Source: Polynucleobacter sp.
GTDB taxonomy: Bacteria; Pseudomonadota; Gammaproteobacteria; Burkholderiales; Burkholderiaceae
Direction: 5' to 3'
Assembly: GCA_016462905.1 (NCBI GenBank)
Contig: JAEMSI010000001.1
Coordinates: 57,967 to 121,966 of the forward strand
Length of the DNA stretch: 64,000 nucleotides
Positions 1 through 9,278 of this stretch are shown here, in pieces. A model generated the notes under the pieces. The model saw nothing but the letters and a program-made list of their open reading frames with translations. It was not told the DNA's origin and did no database searches. Position numbers and translations under genes: made by a program. Position 1 is the first letter of the stretch. The number at the start of each line of letters is the position of its first letter.

Positions 1-44
1 TAACTTATGAGATAACTTATGAGATAACTTATGAGTTAACTTAG
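1..44. repeat. Tandem repeat of about 3.7 copies of a 12-bp unit TAACTTATGAG(A/T), truncated by the window edge
   Basis: taacttatgaga / taacttatgaga / taacttatgagt / taacttag read directly; the last unit contains the soxC stop codon (tta, 41-43). Confidence 0.9.
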
Positions 45-1399
45 CCAACCTGAACATTACTCACCTCACCATTGCTATCAATTTTCCAAGATTGAATCGC
101 ATTATTGTGATAAATCGAACGAGTACCTCGCACTGCACGAAGCATCTTGATAGGCGGCTGAACATAAGCAGTTTCATCGATTGCACGCGATTGTAGAATA
201 CAGGGCGAACCATCCCAAACCCAATCGATATTAAAACGCGTTACGGCCTTACTTAAAATCGGTGTTTCTAAACGCGCAGTACGCCAGTGATTACCGCCGT
301 CAACCGAAACATCAACTCGTTTAATTTTCCCTCTGCCAGACCATGCCATACCGCTAATGTTATAAAACCCTTTATCAAGAAGTTGCTGACCTCCCGATGG
401 GGTGGTAATTACCGATTTGCATTCTTGAATCGAGGTGTACTGCCGATGCAAGCCATCGGGCATTAAATCAATGTAATGAATCGCCTCATCCTTGGTGGCA
501 TAGGGTTGATCGCCAACCTCGATACGGCGTAACCATTTGACCCAACTTACCCCTTGAACACCTGGCACCACCAAACGCAAAGGGAAACCATTTTCTGGAC
601 GCAACATCTCGCCATTCATGCCCCATGCCACCAATACATCATCCAATGCATTTTGCATAGCTATCGTTCGCGTCATTCCGGAGCCATCGCCACCTTCGGC
701 CAAAATATATTTCCCTGCCTTTAAATCGGCTCCACATAAATCCAGAAGCGTAGATAAAGGCACTCCAGTAAATTCACAGCAGGACAACATGCCATGCGTA
801 TATTGCACAGTAGGTACCGCAACATTGCCCCACTCTAAGCCCGTATTAGCCCCACATTCAATAAAATGAATACGTGATACCGATGGCAAACGCATTAAAT
901 CATTCATCGTAAAAACTTTACTATTCTTAACCAAACCATTAATCATTAAACGATGTAAATTCGGGTCTAAGTTGTACCAGCCTTGGTGATGACGCTCAAA
1001 ATGTAAACCGTTGGGAGTAATGATTCCAAATAAGCCTTGCAAGGGAGTGAATGCTACCGATGCCGCTGAAACCCGAGTTAAGCCAGGCGACTCCCGACGA
1101 ATTAAATTTTTTTCATACATTGAAGGCATGCCATACGGCTCGCTCGCCACATTTTTGCCTAGGGTAGTTTGCCATTCTTGCTTTTCTAATATGGCAGGAT
1201 CGCCATCTGCCGCTTGCGATAAACCCGTTACGCTCGCAGCGCCCCCAGCCAATGCAGCCAAAAACCCGTATTTTAAAAAACCTCGGCGCGCATCATCCAA
1301 ACCGTTTTTATTGACCTGATCGATAAAATCGGGGGGCAAGAAATGCTCTGGCGCTTTCTGCAAAGACGATTTTTCGGATGGCAAACCTAATTTAGACAT
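41..1399 (-). CDS. soxC: Sulfite dehydrogenase molybdenum subunit (SoxC-like, sulfite oxidase family) with Tat-type signal
   Basis: 452 aa; RRGFLKYGFLAALAGGAA Tat-like leader; Moco-binding motif IHFIECGANTG; dimerisation-domain-like C-terminus. Confidence 0.82.
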   Translation of the reverse strand: MSKLGLPSEKSSLQKAPEHFLPPDFIDQVNKNGLDDARRGFLKYGFLAALAGGAASVTGLSQAADGDPAILEKQEWQTTLGKNVASEPYGMPSMYEKNLIRRESPGLTRVSAASVAFTPLQGLFGIITPNGLHFERHHQGWYNLDPNLHRLMINGLVKNSKVFTMNDLMRLPSVSRIHFIECGANTGLEWGNVAVPTVQYTHGMLSCCEFTGVPLSTLLDLCGADLKAGKYILAEGGDGSGMTRTIAMQNALDDVLVAWGMNGEMLRPENGFPLRLVVPGVQGVSWVKWLRRIEVGDQPYATKDEAIHYIDLMPDGLHRQYTSIQECKSVITTPSGGQQLLDKGFYNISGMAWSGRGKIKRVDVSVDGGNHWRTARLETPILSKAVTRFNIDWVWDGSPCILQSRAIDETAYVQPPIKMLRAVRGTRSIYHNNAIQSWKIDSNGEVSNVQVG

Positions 1400-1781
1400 G
1401 AGCAGCTCGCTTAGCTCTTGGATTTTTTTTCTTACCGGAAATATTCATCTCATCTAAGATACGACCACAAATGGTCTGGCATATTTCAATAGTGGCTGGA
1501 TCCGCAATTGAATAAAAAACAGTAGTGCCCACTTTTTTGCGCGCCAAAATTCCACAGTCGTGTAAAGCCGTTAAATGGCGAGATACATTGGCCTGACTTA
1601 ATTCACATGCTGCAACTACCTCAGATACCGATTTTTCTCCCTTGCAAACCGTATATAAAATTCCTAATCGGGATGAATCGGCCAAGACCGAAAAAAATTG
1701 CGAAACTTTAGCAAACAAGGCGTTTTTCTCCTGATCGCCTAAATCGGATACCTTAACTGACGCTTTTAGTGAACTTGTCAT
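1392..1781 (-). CDS. ArsR/SmtB-family transcriptional regulator
   Basis: 129 aa winged HTH (SVSEVVAACELSQANVSRHLTALHDCGILARKKVGTTVFYSI); overlaps soxC start by 8 bp. Confidence 0.85.
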   Translation of the reverse strand: MTSSLKASVKVSDLGDQEKNALFAKVSQFFSVLADSSRLGILYTVCKGEKSVSEVVAACELSQANVSRHLTALHDCGILARKKVGTTVFYSIADPATIEICQTICGRILDEMNISGKKKNPRAKRAAHV

Positions 1782-1793
1782 AGCCTGATTCTC

Positions 1794-1827
1794 TTAATAT
1801 GCATATATACGTATATATCGATATTAA
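1794..1827. promoter_or_regulatory. 34-bp near-perfect palindrome, candidate ArsR operator
   Basis: TTAATAT-gc-ATATATACGTATATAT-cg-ATATTAA; 15 of 17 base pairs symmetric, 16-bp perfect core at 1803-1818. Confidence 0.7.
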
Positions 1828-1835
1828 TCTCAATT

Positions 1836-1877
1836 GAATTGATTTGCAAACCAAGGAAAACCCTAGTAAATCAATTC
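1836..1877. promoter_or_regulatory. Inverted repeat GAATTGATTT-N22-AAATCAATTC upstream of modB
   Basis: 10-bp perfect arms at 1836-1845 and 1868-1877. Confidence 0.5.
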
Positions 1878-1918
1878 CTATACACTTTCTATTCATTTTT
1901 TAATTAACTGGGAATACA

Positions 1919-2560
1919 GTGCTCGATTTTGAAGCCATTTATCTTTCTTTTAAATTAGCTTTTTGCACCCTCTTGCTGATTATTCCCTTGGGCATATGGG
2001 TTTCGCTCTATCTGGTCAATGCGGGGCGAATAAAGCCTTGGCTTGAAGGCTTTTTAGCTTTACCGCTGGTTTTGCCACCGACGGTTCTGGGATACTACTT
2101 TTTAGTCAGTTTTAGCGGTCAACACCTCTTTGGCCAACCCTTGGTTTTTTCTTTCTTAGGATTGCTGATCGCTTCCTTGGTTGTCAATTTACCATTTGCG
2201 ATACAACCTATCCAACGTGCTTTTGAAGCAATCCCAAAAGAGATTCGTGAAGCCGCGCAAATGAGCGGTTTAAATGCGTGGCAAACCTTTCGTCTGATTG
2301 AACTACCGCTGGCATGGAAAGGCATACTTAGCGCAGCTGTTTTAACTTTTGCTCATACGATCGGTGAGTTCGGCGTAGTACTGATGGTGGGCGGCGCCAT
2401 ACCAGGTGAAACGAAAACTGCATCGATTGCAATTTACGACCAAGTGCAATCGCTCGATTCTCAGGGCGCGAGCGCAATGGCATTGCTGCTCCTAATGATT
2501 TCCTTTATTGCAATTGCTCTCTCCTATGGAATTTTAGGACGCAAACGGAGTGTTTCCTAA
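1919..2560 (+). CDS. modB: Molybdate ABC transporter permease
   Basis: 213 aa; ModB/CysT permease EAA motif (EAAQMSGLNAWQTFRLIELPLAWKGI), HTIGEFGVVLMVGG; GTG start. Confidence 0.85.
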   Translation: MLDFEAIYLSFKLAFCTLLLIIPLGIWVSLYLVNAGRIKPWLEGFLALPLVLPPTVLGYYFLVSFSGQHLFGQPLVFSFLGLLIASLVVNLPFAIQPIQRAFEAIPKEIREAAQMSGLNAWQTFRLIELPLAWKGILSAAVLTFAHTIGEFGVVLMVGGAIPGETKTASIAIYDQVQSLDSQGASAMALLLLMISFIAIALSYGILGRKRSVS

Positions 2561-2565
2561 TTCCC

Positions 2566-3693
2566 ATGCTTAAACTTCATATTCAACAGACTTCGCCTAA
2601 TCCGATTCAATTGCAATTAGAGTGTGCTCCTGGCGAATTGCATGCCCTAGTGGGGCCATCGGGTAGCGGTAAAACGAGTACGCTTCGATTGATTGCCGGT
2701 TTACAGAAACCGCAGGGTGGTTACATTGAATGGGCCGGACAAGATTGGTTCAATACTGACAGCAAACGAGGTGCCCTTCTTTCGCAAAGTCCTGCGCAAC
2801 GCTCTTGCGGTTTTTTATTTCAGCAATACGCTCTCTTCCCTCATTTAAATGCCCTCGATAATGTGTTGATCGCTTTGTATAATTCGCCTCACAGCGAATC
2901 ACAACGACGCATTGCTGCCAAACAATGGCTCGATAAAATGGGGATCGGCGATTTAGCCCAGCGCTTACCTGCTGAATTATCAGGGGGGCAACAACAGCGT
3001 TTGGGTTTAGCCCGCGCCTTGGCAAAGGAACCCGGTTTGTTGTTGTTGGATGAACCCTTTTCGGCCATCGATACGCCCACCCGCCAACAGCTCTATCAGA
3101 CCCTAGCTGAAATTCGCCAACAGATGGGTATCTCCATCATCTTAGTCACGCATGATTTACGCGAAGCCAATTTATTAGCCGATCGCATTACGGTGATTGA
3201 TCAAGGCATTAGTTTACAAACCGCTAAGCCCGAGCATTTATTTAAAAAACCCCGTAACGCTCGCGTTGCCGAATTAGTCGGTATACCGAATATTTATCGA
3301 GGCGTTTTTAATCAGGGCCGTTTGCAATGGGCCAATACCTCATTTTCTTTTGGAGTGGTCGACAAAGGCAAAATTCCACCTGAAACTGAAGTGGCCTGGG
3401 TTATTCCCCAAGAAGGAATAGCGCTTGACACCCATCATTCTAGCGATGATGCGTTCACTCCCATACCAATCGAGGTGCGTCGAATTAGCGCCTTAGGACA
3501 AATTGCAGTGGTCCAAATGACCATTATTGGAACCGATCAGGAAATGACTTGGCAAGCGTCTAGTTCGGAGATAAAACGCCTTCAATTAAACGCAGGAATT
3601 AAAGCGACACTAAAACTCGATTGCCAGCAAATTCACATCATGCCCTTAAGACCGATTAATGACCCGCGGCTATTTAAGCAGACCGCCCTTTAA
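2566..3693 (+). CDS. modC: Molybdate ABC transporter ATP-binding protein
   Basis: Walker A GPSGSGKTS, signature LSGGQQQR, Walker B LLLLDEPF, C-terminal MOP-like region; 5 bp after modB. Confidence 0.85.
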   Translation: MLKLHIQQTSPNPIQLQLECAPGELHALVGPSGSGKTSTLRLIAGLQKPQGGYIEWAGQDWFNTDSKRGALLSQSPAQRSCGFLFQQYALFPHLNALDNVLIALYNSPHSESQRRIAAKQWLDKMGIGDLAQRLPAELSGGQQQRLGLARALAKEPGLLLLDEPFSAIDTPTRQQLYQTLAEIRQQMGISIILVTHDLREANLLADRITVIDQGISLQTAKPEHLFKKPRNARVAELVGIPNIYRGVFNQGRLQWANTSFSFGVVDKGKIPPETEVAWVIPQEGIALDTHHSSDDAFTPIPIEVRRISALGQIAVVQMTIIGTDQEMTWQASSSEIKRLQLNAGIKATLKLDCQQIHIMPLRPINDPRLFKQTAL

Positions 3694-4980
3694 ATCAGCA
3701 ATTAAATCATCCACGCTTTCCAAGCCGACCGCAATTCGCACTAATCCATCGACAATTCCAGCTGCTTTGCGTGCCTCAGGCGAAACCCGACAATGCGTCG
3801 TAGTCGCTGGATTGGTAATGGTTGTGCGCGTATCGCCTAGGTTAGCAGTAATCGAACACAAGCTGGTCTGATTAATTAAACGGAACGCTGCTTTTTTACC
3901 GCCTTTTAAAACAAAGGAAAGGATCGGCCCACCCTCCTTTTGTTGGCGTTTCGCCAACGCATATTGCGGATGTGACTTCAATCCAGGGTGATATACCCGC
4001 TCAATCGCAGGCTGCTTTTCTAACCATTGTGCTAATTTCAGCGCATTATGACTTTGTTGTGTCACACGCAGAGTTAAGGTTTCCAAACCTTTTAAAAAAA
4101 TCCAGGCATTGAAAGCCGACATGGTGGGTCCGGCTGTTCTCACCAAAGGAAATACTTTGCCCATCACAAATTCTTGATTGCCAACAATGGCTCCGCCTAC
4201 TGCACGACCTTGTCCATCAATGTATTTCGTAGCCGAGTGAATCACCACATCAGCGCCAAGTTCAAGAGGTCGTTGTAAAGCCGAAGTACAAAAACAATTA
4301 TCCACCACTAAAATCGATTGAGATTGATGCGCTAATTTAGCCAAAGCAGCAATATCGGCAATTTCCGTCAATGGATTAGAAGGCGTTTCTAAATAAAATA
4401 ATTTGGTATTGGGCTGCACCGCAGCGCGCCACGCTTTTACGTCGGATAAATCAACATAACTCACGCTAATATCAAAACGCGATAGGATGCTTGAAAATAA
4501 TTGAATGGTCGCGCCAAATACCGAGCGTGAACAAATCACATGATCGCCGGCTTTTAACTGCGCCATTGCGGTAGTCAAAATAGCGGCCATGCCAGATGCA
4601 GTAGCAATACAGGCCTCTCCCCCTTCTAAGGCAGCCAAACGATCCTGAAACATACTTACGGTAGGATTAGTGAAGCGCGAATAAATAAAACCTTCATCGG
4701 CATGAGCAAAACCATATTCCGCTTCTTCTGCTGAATTAAAACAAAAACTGGAGCTTAAAAAAATCGCCTCAGAGTGTTCTTGAAAATTATCACTCCGACG
4801 GGTTCCGGCACGAACCGCAATCGTCTCGCGGGCTAATTTTTTAAAATCCAAGGGTTTTCGTTTGGCGGCCGCTGGTTTCGCTTTAGACCCAGAAGATCCT
4901 GCGAATTGAGCTGTAGATACCTTGGTTGCCGATACCTTAGTGACTTTAGCTACTTTAGTTTTAATGGATGACTTCTTCAT
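3670..4980 (-). CDS. metZ: O-succinylhomoserine sulfhydrylase (Cys/Met metabolism PLP enzyme) with basic N-terminal extension
   Basis: 436 aa; PLP lysine motif VIHSATKYIDGQGR; SRFTNPTVSMFQDRLAALEGGE. Confidence 0.85.
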   Translation of the reverse strand: MKKSSIKTKVAKVTKVSATKVSTAQFAGSSGSKAKPAAAKRKPLDFKKLARETIAVRAGTRRSDNFQEHSEAIFLSSSFCFNSAEEAEYGFAHADEGFIYSRFTNPTVSMFQDRLAALEGGEACIATASGMAAILTTAMAQLKAGDHVICSRSVFGATIQLFSSILSRFDISVSYVDLSDVKAWRAAVQPNTKLFYLETPSNPLTEIADIAALAKLAHQSQSILVVDNCFCTSALQRPLELGADVVIHSATKYIDGQGRAVGGAIVGNQEFVMGKVFPLVRTAGPTMSAFNAWIFLKGLETLTLRVTQQSHNALKLAQWLEKQPAIERVYHPGLKSHPQYALAKRQQKEGGPILSFVLKGGKKAAFRLINQTSLCSITANLGDTRTTITNPATTTHCRVSPEARKAAGIVDGLVRIAVGLESVDDLIADLKGGLLK

Positions 4981-5012
4981 ACTGGTGGATCACTCGTTAA
5001 TAATTACTCTAT

Positions 5013-6560
5013 TTAATCATCATTTGCTAATTGCAAATGCAATTGCGAGCGAGCAAAGTCAGCGGTTTCGTTTTGATCTTTACCGCGCTCATCGCCCGCA
5101 CCTTCGGAATTACGCGCAGCCTCTAATGCATCTAAATAAGCCTCACTAATATCACCTGTAATATATTTACCATCGAAACAAGAAGCCTCAAAATCCCGAA
5201 TATTAGGATTAATATCGCGAACTGCTTGCTTCATGTCTTCTACACTCTGGTAAATCAATTGATCGGCACCAATCATTTGATTGATTTCATCGTGCGTTCT
5301 GCCATAAGCTACTAATTCACTGCGGGTTGGCATATCAATCCCATACACATTAGGAAAACGCACAGGCGGTGCAGCCGAAGCAAAAATCACTTTTTTTGCA
5401 CCCGATTCGCGAGCCATTTGAACAATTTCATACGAGGTGGTACCGCGCACAATAGAATCATCAATAATTAATACGGTTTTATCTTTAAATTCGACGCGCA
5501 TCGCATTTAACTTTTGCCGCACCGATTTTTTACGGACCGCTTGACCTGGCATGATAAAAGTACGACCAATATAGCGGTTCTTAAAAAAGCCTTCGCGATA
5601 GGCAATGCCAAGACGTTTGGCCACTTGCATTGCCGCTGGGCGGCTTGAGTCTGGTATCGGCATCACTACATCGATTTTGCTGATATCGGTTTCTGCACGA
5701 ATTTTTTCTGCTAAGTAATCACCCATTTTCATCCGCACGTTATAAACCGTCACGCCATCAATGGTCGAATCAGGACGAGCCAAATACACATATTCAAAAA
5801 TACAGGGGTTTAAAGTGGGATTGGTAGCGCAGATGCGCGAATGGAAATTGCCATCCATATCAATATAAATCGCCTCGCCAGGAGCTACATCACGGACAAA
5901 AGTAAACCCTAAACTTTCCAAGACGACCGACTCGGAGGTCAACATCCACTCGGGCCCTTCTTCGGTATCGAGGCGACCTAAACATAAAGGGCGAATACCA
6001 AAAGGATCTCGAAAAGCCAGCAAACCAAAACCAGCAATCATCGAAACGACTGAATAAGAACCCTTAAGGCGCTTATTTAAATTGGTCACCGCATTAAAAA
6101 TAGCCGAATCCGTTAAAGCAACGCTATTGGTTTCTTTTTGTAATTCGTCCGCTAATACGTTCAGCAATACCTCTGTATCGGATTTGGTGTTGATATGACG
6201 GCGATCACGATACGCCATTTCGCTTCGCAAAATAGGCGCATTGGTTAAGTTACCGTTATGAGCCAAAATAATGCCGAACGGCGCGCTGACATAAAAGGGT
6301 TGCGCTTCTTCTTCGCTACTCGCAGAACCAGCCGTTGGATAGCGAACCTGACCAATTCCCAGATTACCTGTCAAACTGCGCATATTGCGAGTTCGAAATA
6401 CGTCGCGAACTAAACCATTGGCCTTATGCATTGCAAATGAATTGCCTTGCATGGTGGCAATGCCCGCTGCATCTTGGCCGCGGTGCTGAAGGAGTAAGAG
6501 TGCATCGTAGAGCAGCTGATTAACCGGCTGATGAGAAATGGTTCCGACAATGCCGCACAT
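5013..6560 (-). CDS. purF: Amidophosphoribosyltransferase
   Basis: MCGIVG N-terminus (catalytic Cys after Met removal), VLIIDDSIVRGTTS PRPP motif; the ORF track start at 6590 is trimmed to 6560. Confidence 0.93.
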   Translation of the reverse strand: MCGIVGTISHQPVNQLLYDALLLLQHRGQDAAGIATMQGNSFAMHKANGLVRDVFRTRNMRSLTGNLGIGQVRYPTAGSASSEEEAQPFYVSAPFGIILAHNGNLTNAPILRSEMAYRDRRHINTKSDTEVLLNVLADELQKETNSVALTDSAIFNAVTNLNKRLKGSYSVVSMIAGFGLLAFRDPFGIRPLCLGRLDTEEGPEWMLTSESVVLESLGFTFVRDVAPGEAIYIDMDGNFHSRICATNPTLNPCIFEYVYLARPDSTIDGVTVYNVRMKMGDYLAEKIRAETDISKIDVVMPIPDSSRPAAMQVAKRLGIAYREGFFKNRYIGRTFIMPGQAVRKKSVRQKLNAMRVEFKDKTVLIIDDSIVRGTTSYEIVQMARESGAKKVIFASAAPPVRFPNVYGIDMPTRSELVAYGRTHDEINQMIGADQLIYQSVEDMKQAVRDINPNIRDFEASCFDGKYITGDISEAYLDALEAARNSEGAGDERGKDQNETADFARSQLHLQLANDD

Positions 6561-6564
6561 TCTC

Positions 6565-7116
6565 TTATCCCCTTGTGGACTGATACACAACAGCCGCCTT
6601 TTTCAAATCAAGTAGCTTGACCCAATCGGGCGGCAACCAGGTCTTAATAAGTCCCATGCCAGTCTCTAGTGTAGGTCTTAATACCGCCTGTTGCCAAGCA
6701 ATACTTTGCTGAATTCCCACTAAATTAGTGAGAGTAGCCAAAACCACCACAATCAGTGCGCCACGAAAAAAACCAAATAAGAACCCTAATAGGCGATCTA
6801 AAAAACCAAGACCAGCTGAAGAAATTAGTGTTTGCATTAATTTACCTATCAAGGCAGCGGCGATTAAAACCGTAATAAAGATGATTAAGAAAGCAGCGCC
6901 ATACTGTAAATCTCGATTTGGGATCACTGCAGAAATCCACTCACTGGCTAAATAAAAGCAATAATGGTAAGAAAGCCATGCGGCTGCAAACCAAGAGGCA
7001 AGCGAAATTAATTCTTTAAAAAGGCCGCGCCAAATTCCCAGCAATGCCGACAAAAGCAAAATAGCCAATGTAATGTAATCGATGATGGTTAATTGCAAAT
7101 GGGCAAGTGAGCTCAT
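6565..7116 (-). CDS. cvpA: CvpA family membrane protein
   Basis: 183 aa with several TM segments; immediately upstream of purF. Confidence 0.85.
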   Translation of the reverse strand: MSSLAHLQLTIIDYITLAILLLSALLGIWRGLFKELISLASWFAAAWLSYHYCFYLASEWISAVIPNRDLQYGAAFLIIFITVLIAAALIGKLMQTLISSAGLGFLDRLLGFLFGFFRGALIVVVLATLTNLVGIQQSIAWQQAVLRPTLETGMGLIKTWLPPDWVKLLDLKKAAVVYQSTRG

Positions 7117-7118
7117 TA

Positions 7119-7940
7119 TTATTTAGCTAACTCAATTAATCGCGGCGTTACACCCAAACTTTTTATTTTCTTTTCGGCACTTTCAGCCGCTTCGCGATCG
7201 TTATATGGATTGGTACGAACCACAAATAACTTACTACCATCAGGGTTGGTACGCGTTGTAATGCGGTTATTAATTTTTAATTCCTTCAGTTTTTCAGAAA
7301 TCGCTATTGCACCCTCTTCCGAACTAAAGCTACCCACTTGAACGACGTATTTGCTAGAGGATGTCGGTAGGCCAGCCGATGGCGCACTTGAGGTGCTAGG
7401 GACACTTGGGCTAGTTGCAGGGCTCTGCACTACCTCTTCTCCAGGCGCCAAAGCTAATTTTTTATTCGCTGCGTTTGGTTTGGGAGCACTTGTATTGCTT
7501 TCGGTGACAACTTCTGCGCTTGATTTACTCGCTGAAGATGCTGCTAGCGTTGCACTTGAAGTGCTTGCGGTGCTTGATGAGGGTGACGGCGAATTCGCCG
7601 GCGCAGAATTCGCCGGAGTAGGATTCGCCCCTACAATCGGATTAGGCAAACTCGTGACAATTTGTACTGCAATATCGTTACTTACTTTTTTAGGTTGGCT
7701 ATCGAGAATACGGGGTAATCCGACCACTGCGACCAAAACCAAGGCTGCTGCACCGATTAAGCGATGGCGCGCGCGTTGGCGCTCAGGATCTTCTAATAAA
7801 ACTTCGTCATCTTGGTTATCGGCAGATTTTGTAAGTCGTTTTCCGGCTTGTCGACGAATACCCATAGAGGGTTCAGAACGAGCTCGTACTGAGTTTGAAG
7901 CCGAGTGATCACGTCGAAAAAGTTTCGAAAAAAGATTCAT
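7119..7940 (-). CDS. SPOR-domain protein (DedD-like)
   Basis: Single TM, Ser/Ala/Pro linker, C-terminal SPOR domain YVVQVGSFSSEEGAIAISEKLKE. Confidence 0.8.
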   Translation of the reverse strand: MNLFSKLFRRDHSASNSVRARSEPSMGIRRQAGKRLTKSADNQDDEVLLEDPERQRARHRLIGAAALVLVAVVGLPRILDSQPKKVSNDIAVQIVTSLPNPIVGANPTPANSAPANSPSPSSSTASTSSATLAASSASKSSAEVVTESNTSAPKPNAANKKLALAPGEEVVQSPATSPSVPSTSSAPSAGLPTSSSKYVVQVGSFSSEEGAIAISEKLKELKINNRITTRTNPDGSKLFVVRTNPYNDREAAESAEKKIKSLGVTPRLIELAK

Positions 7941-7943
7941 GGA

Positions 7944-9278
7944 TCAATGTGCCCGCTTGTTTCGATAAGCCATTACGCCCGCTACTGTATAAAAGGATCC
8001 GAAGACCACAATTCTATCATTTTCACCCGCCTTGGAGAGGACTTCTTCAAATCCCAAAGCAGGACTTTTCGCACTGGAAACGCGCTTTGCCTCGCCTTTA
8101 ATCGCAAGCAGTTCTTCGACCAATAAATCGGCCAAGATCTCAGCCGAGGCAGCTCTTGAAATAGGCAAATCAACGCAAACCCAATAATCAATCAAGGGTA
8201 AAAGTGGTTTGATCACTCCCGCAATATCCTTATCAGCCATTGCCCCAAAAATTGCATAGGTATAAGGGTGATACCCCATCGAATCAAGACTTTGTGCCAA
8301 CACAGCGCTAGCATGTGGATTGTGAGCAACGTCTAAAACAATGCTGGGTTTGCCAGGTAAAACTTGAAAACGCCCAGGTAACTCGACTGTTGCTAAGCCC
8401 GTGCGGATATCTTGAGCGCTCACAGGCAGACGATTTTTTAGCGCCATTAATGCAGCAATCGCAGCCGATGCATTTAACAATTGATTAGCACCTCGCAAAG
8501 CTGGATAGGCTAAGCCCCCCATTTTTTTTGGGAGCCCAGATGCCGCTTCGGACCTACCAGACCAAGACCATTGTTGACGATCGCCCTCATAAGAAAAGTC
8601 TCGACCTTGCAACCATAAATCGCAAGCCAATTGATTGGCGTGAGCCAATAAACTATTTGGTGGCAGCGGGTCGGCGCAAATCGCAATTCCCCCAGAGCGG
8701 AAAATACCGGCTTTCTCAAAACCAATTTTTTCTCGAGTATCCCCTAAAAAAGCCATATGGTCTAAATCAATGCTGGTGACAATCGCACAATCGGCATCCA
8801 CAATATTGACTGCATCCAATCGCCCACCCATACCAACTTCTAAGATAACTGCATCCAAATCGCTGGCAGCAAATAGATGCATGATGGCTAAGGTCGTAAA
8901 TTCAAAATACGTTAGGCTGGGTGTCCCAGGCGTAGCGCAACGGGCTAATTCAACTTGCTTAAAGTGTTCCAACAATCGCGCGTCATCAACCGCCTGTCCT
9001 TGAATGCGAGCCCGCTCGTTAAATTTTAATAAATGCGGAGAGGTGTGACAGGCTACTTTATACCCTGCCGCCAATAAAATACTTTCAATAAAGGAACAGG
9101 TTGAGCCTTTACCATTAGTTCCGCCAACAGTAAAAACGGGGCATGAAAATGAAAGCCCCAATTGATTTTTAACTAAGGTAATACGCTCTAAACCCATGTC
9201 GATTCCGACTGGGTGGGCTACTTCTAAATGACTTAGCCAGGAGTCAAGCGAATTAAAAAGATCAGGCTGAGGAGCCAC
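7944..9278 (-). CDS. folC: Bifunctional dihydrofolate synthase/folylpolyglutamate synthase
   Basis: Mur-ligase motif VGGTNGKGSTCSFIESIL; GTG start directly after accD stop. Confidence 0.92.
   Translation of the reverse strand: MAPQPDLFNSLDSWLSHLEVAHPVGIDMGLERITLVKNQLGLSFSCPVFTVGGTNGKGSTCSFIESILLAAGYKVACHTSPHLLKFNERARIQGQAVDDARLLEHFKQVELARCATPGTPSLTYFEFTTLAIMHLFAASDLDAVILEVGMGGRLDAVNIVDADCAIVTSIDLDHMAFLGDTREKIGFEKAGIFRSGGIAICADPLPPNSLLAHANQLACDLWLQGRDFSYEGDRQQWSWSGRSEAASGLPKKMGGLAYPALRGANQLLNASAAIAALMALKNRLPVSAQDIRTGLATVELPGRFQVLPGKPSIVLDVAHNPHASAVLAQSLDSMGYHPYTYAIFGAMADKDIAGVIKPLLPLIDYWVCVDLPISRAASAEILADLLVEELLAIKGEAKRVSSAKSPALGFEEVLSKAGENDRIVVFGSFYTVAGVMAYRNKRAH

Noticed and set aside
6561-6590. 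Ten-residue upstream extension of PurF (MCISPQGDKR)
   Set aside because: PurF requires Cys at mature position 1, so translation should start at MCGIVG (6560).
7351-7908. 185-aa plus-strand ORF antisense to the SPOR protein
   Set aside because: Low-complexity Ala/Leu/Val-rich translation complementary to the Ser/Ala/Pro linker; the minus-strand protein has clear domain structure.
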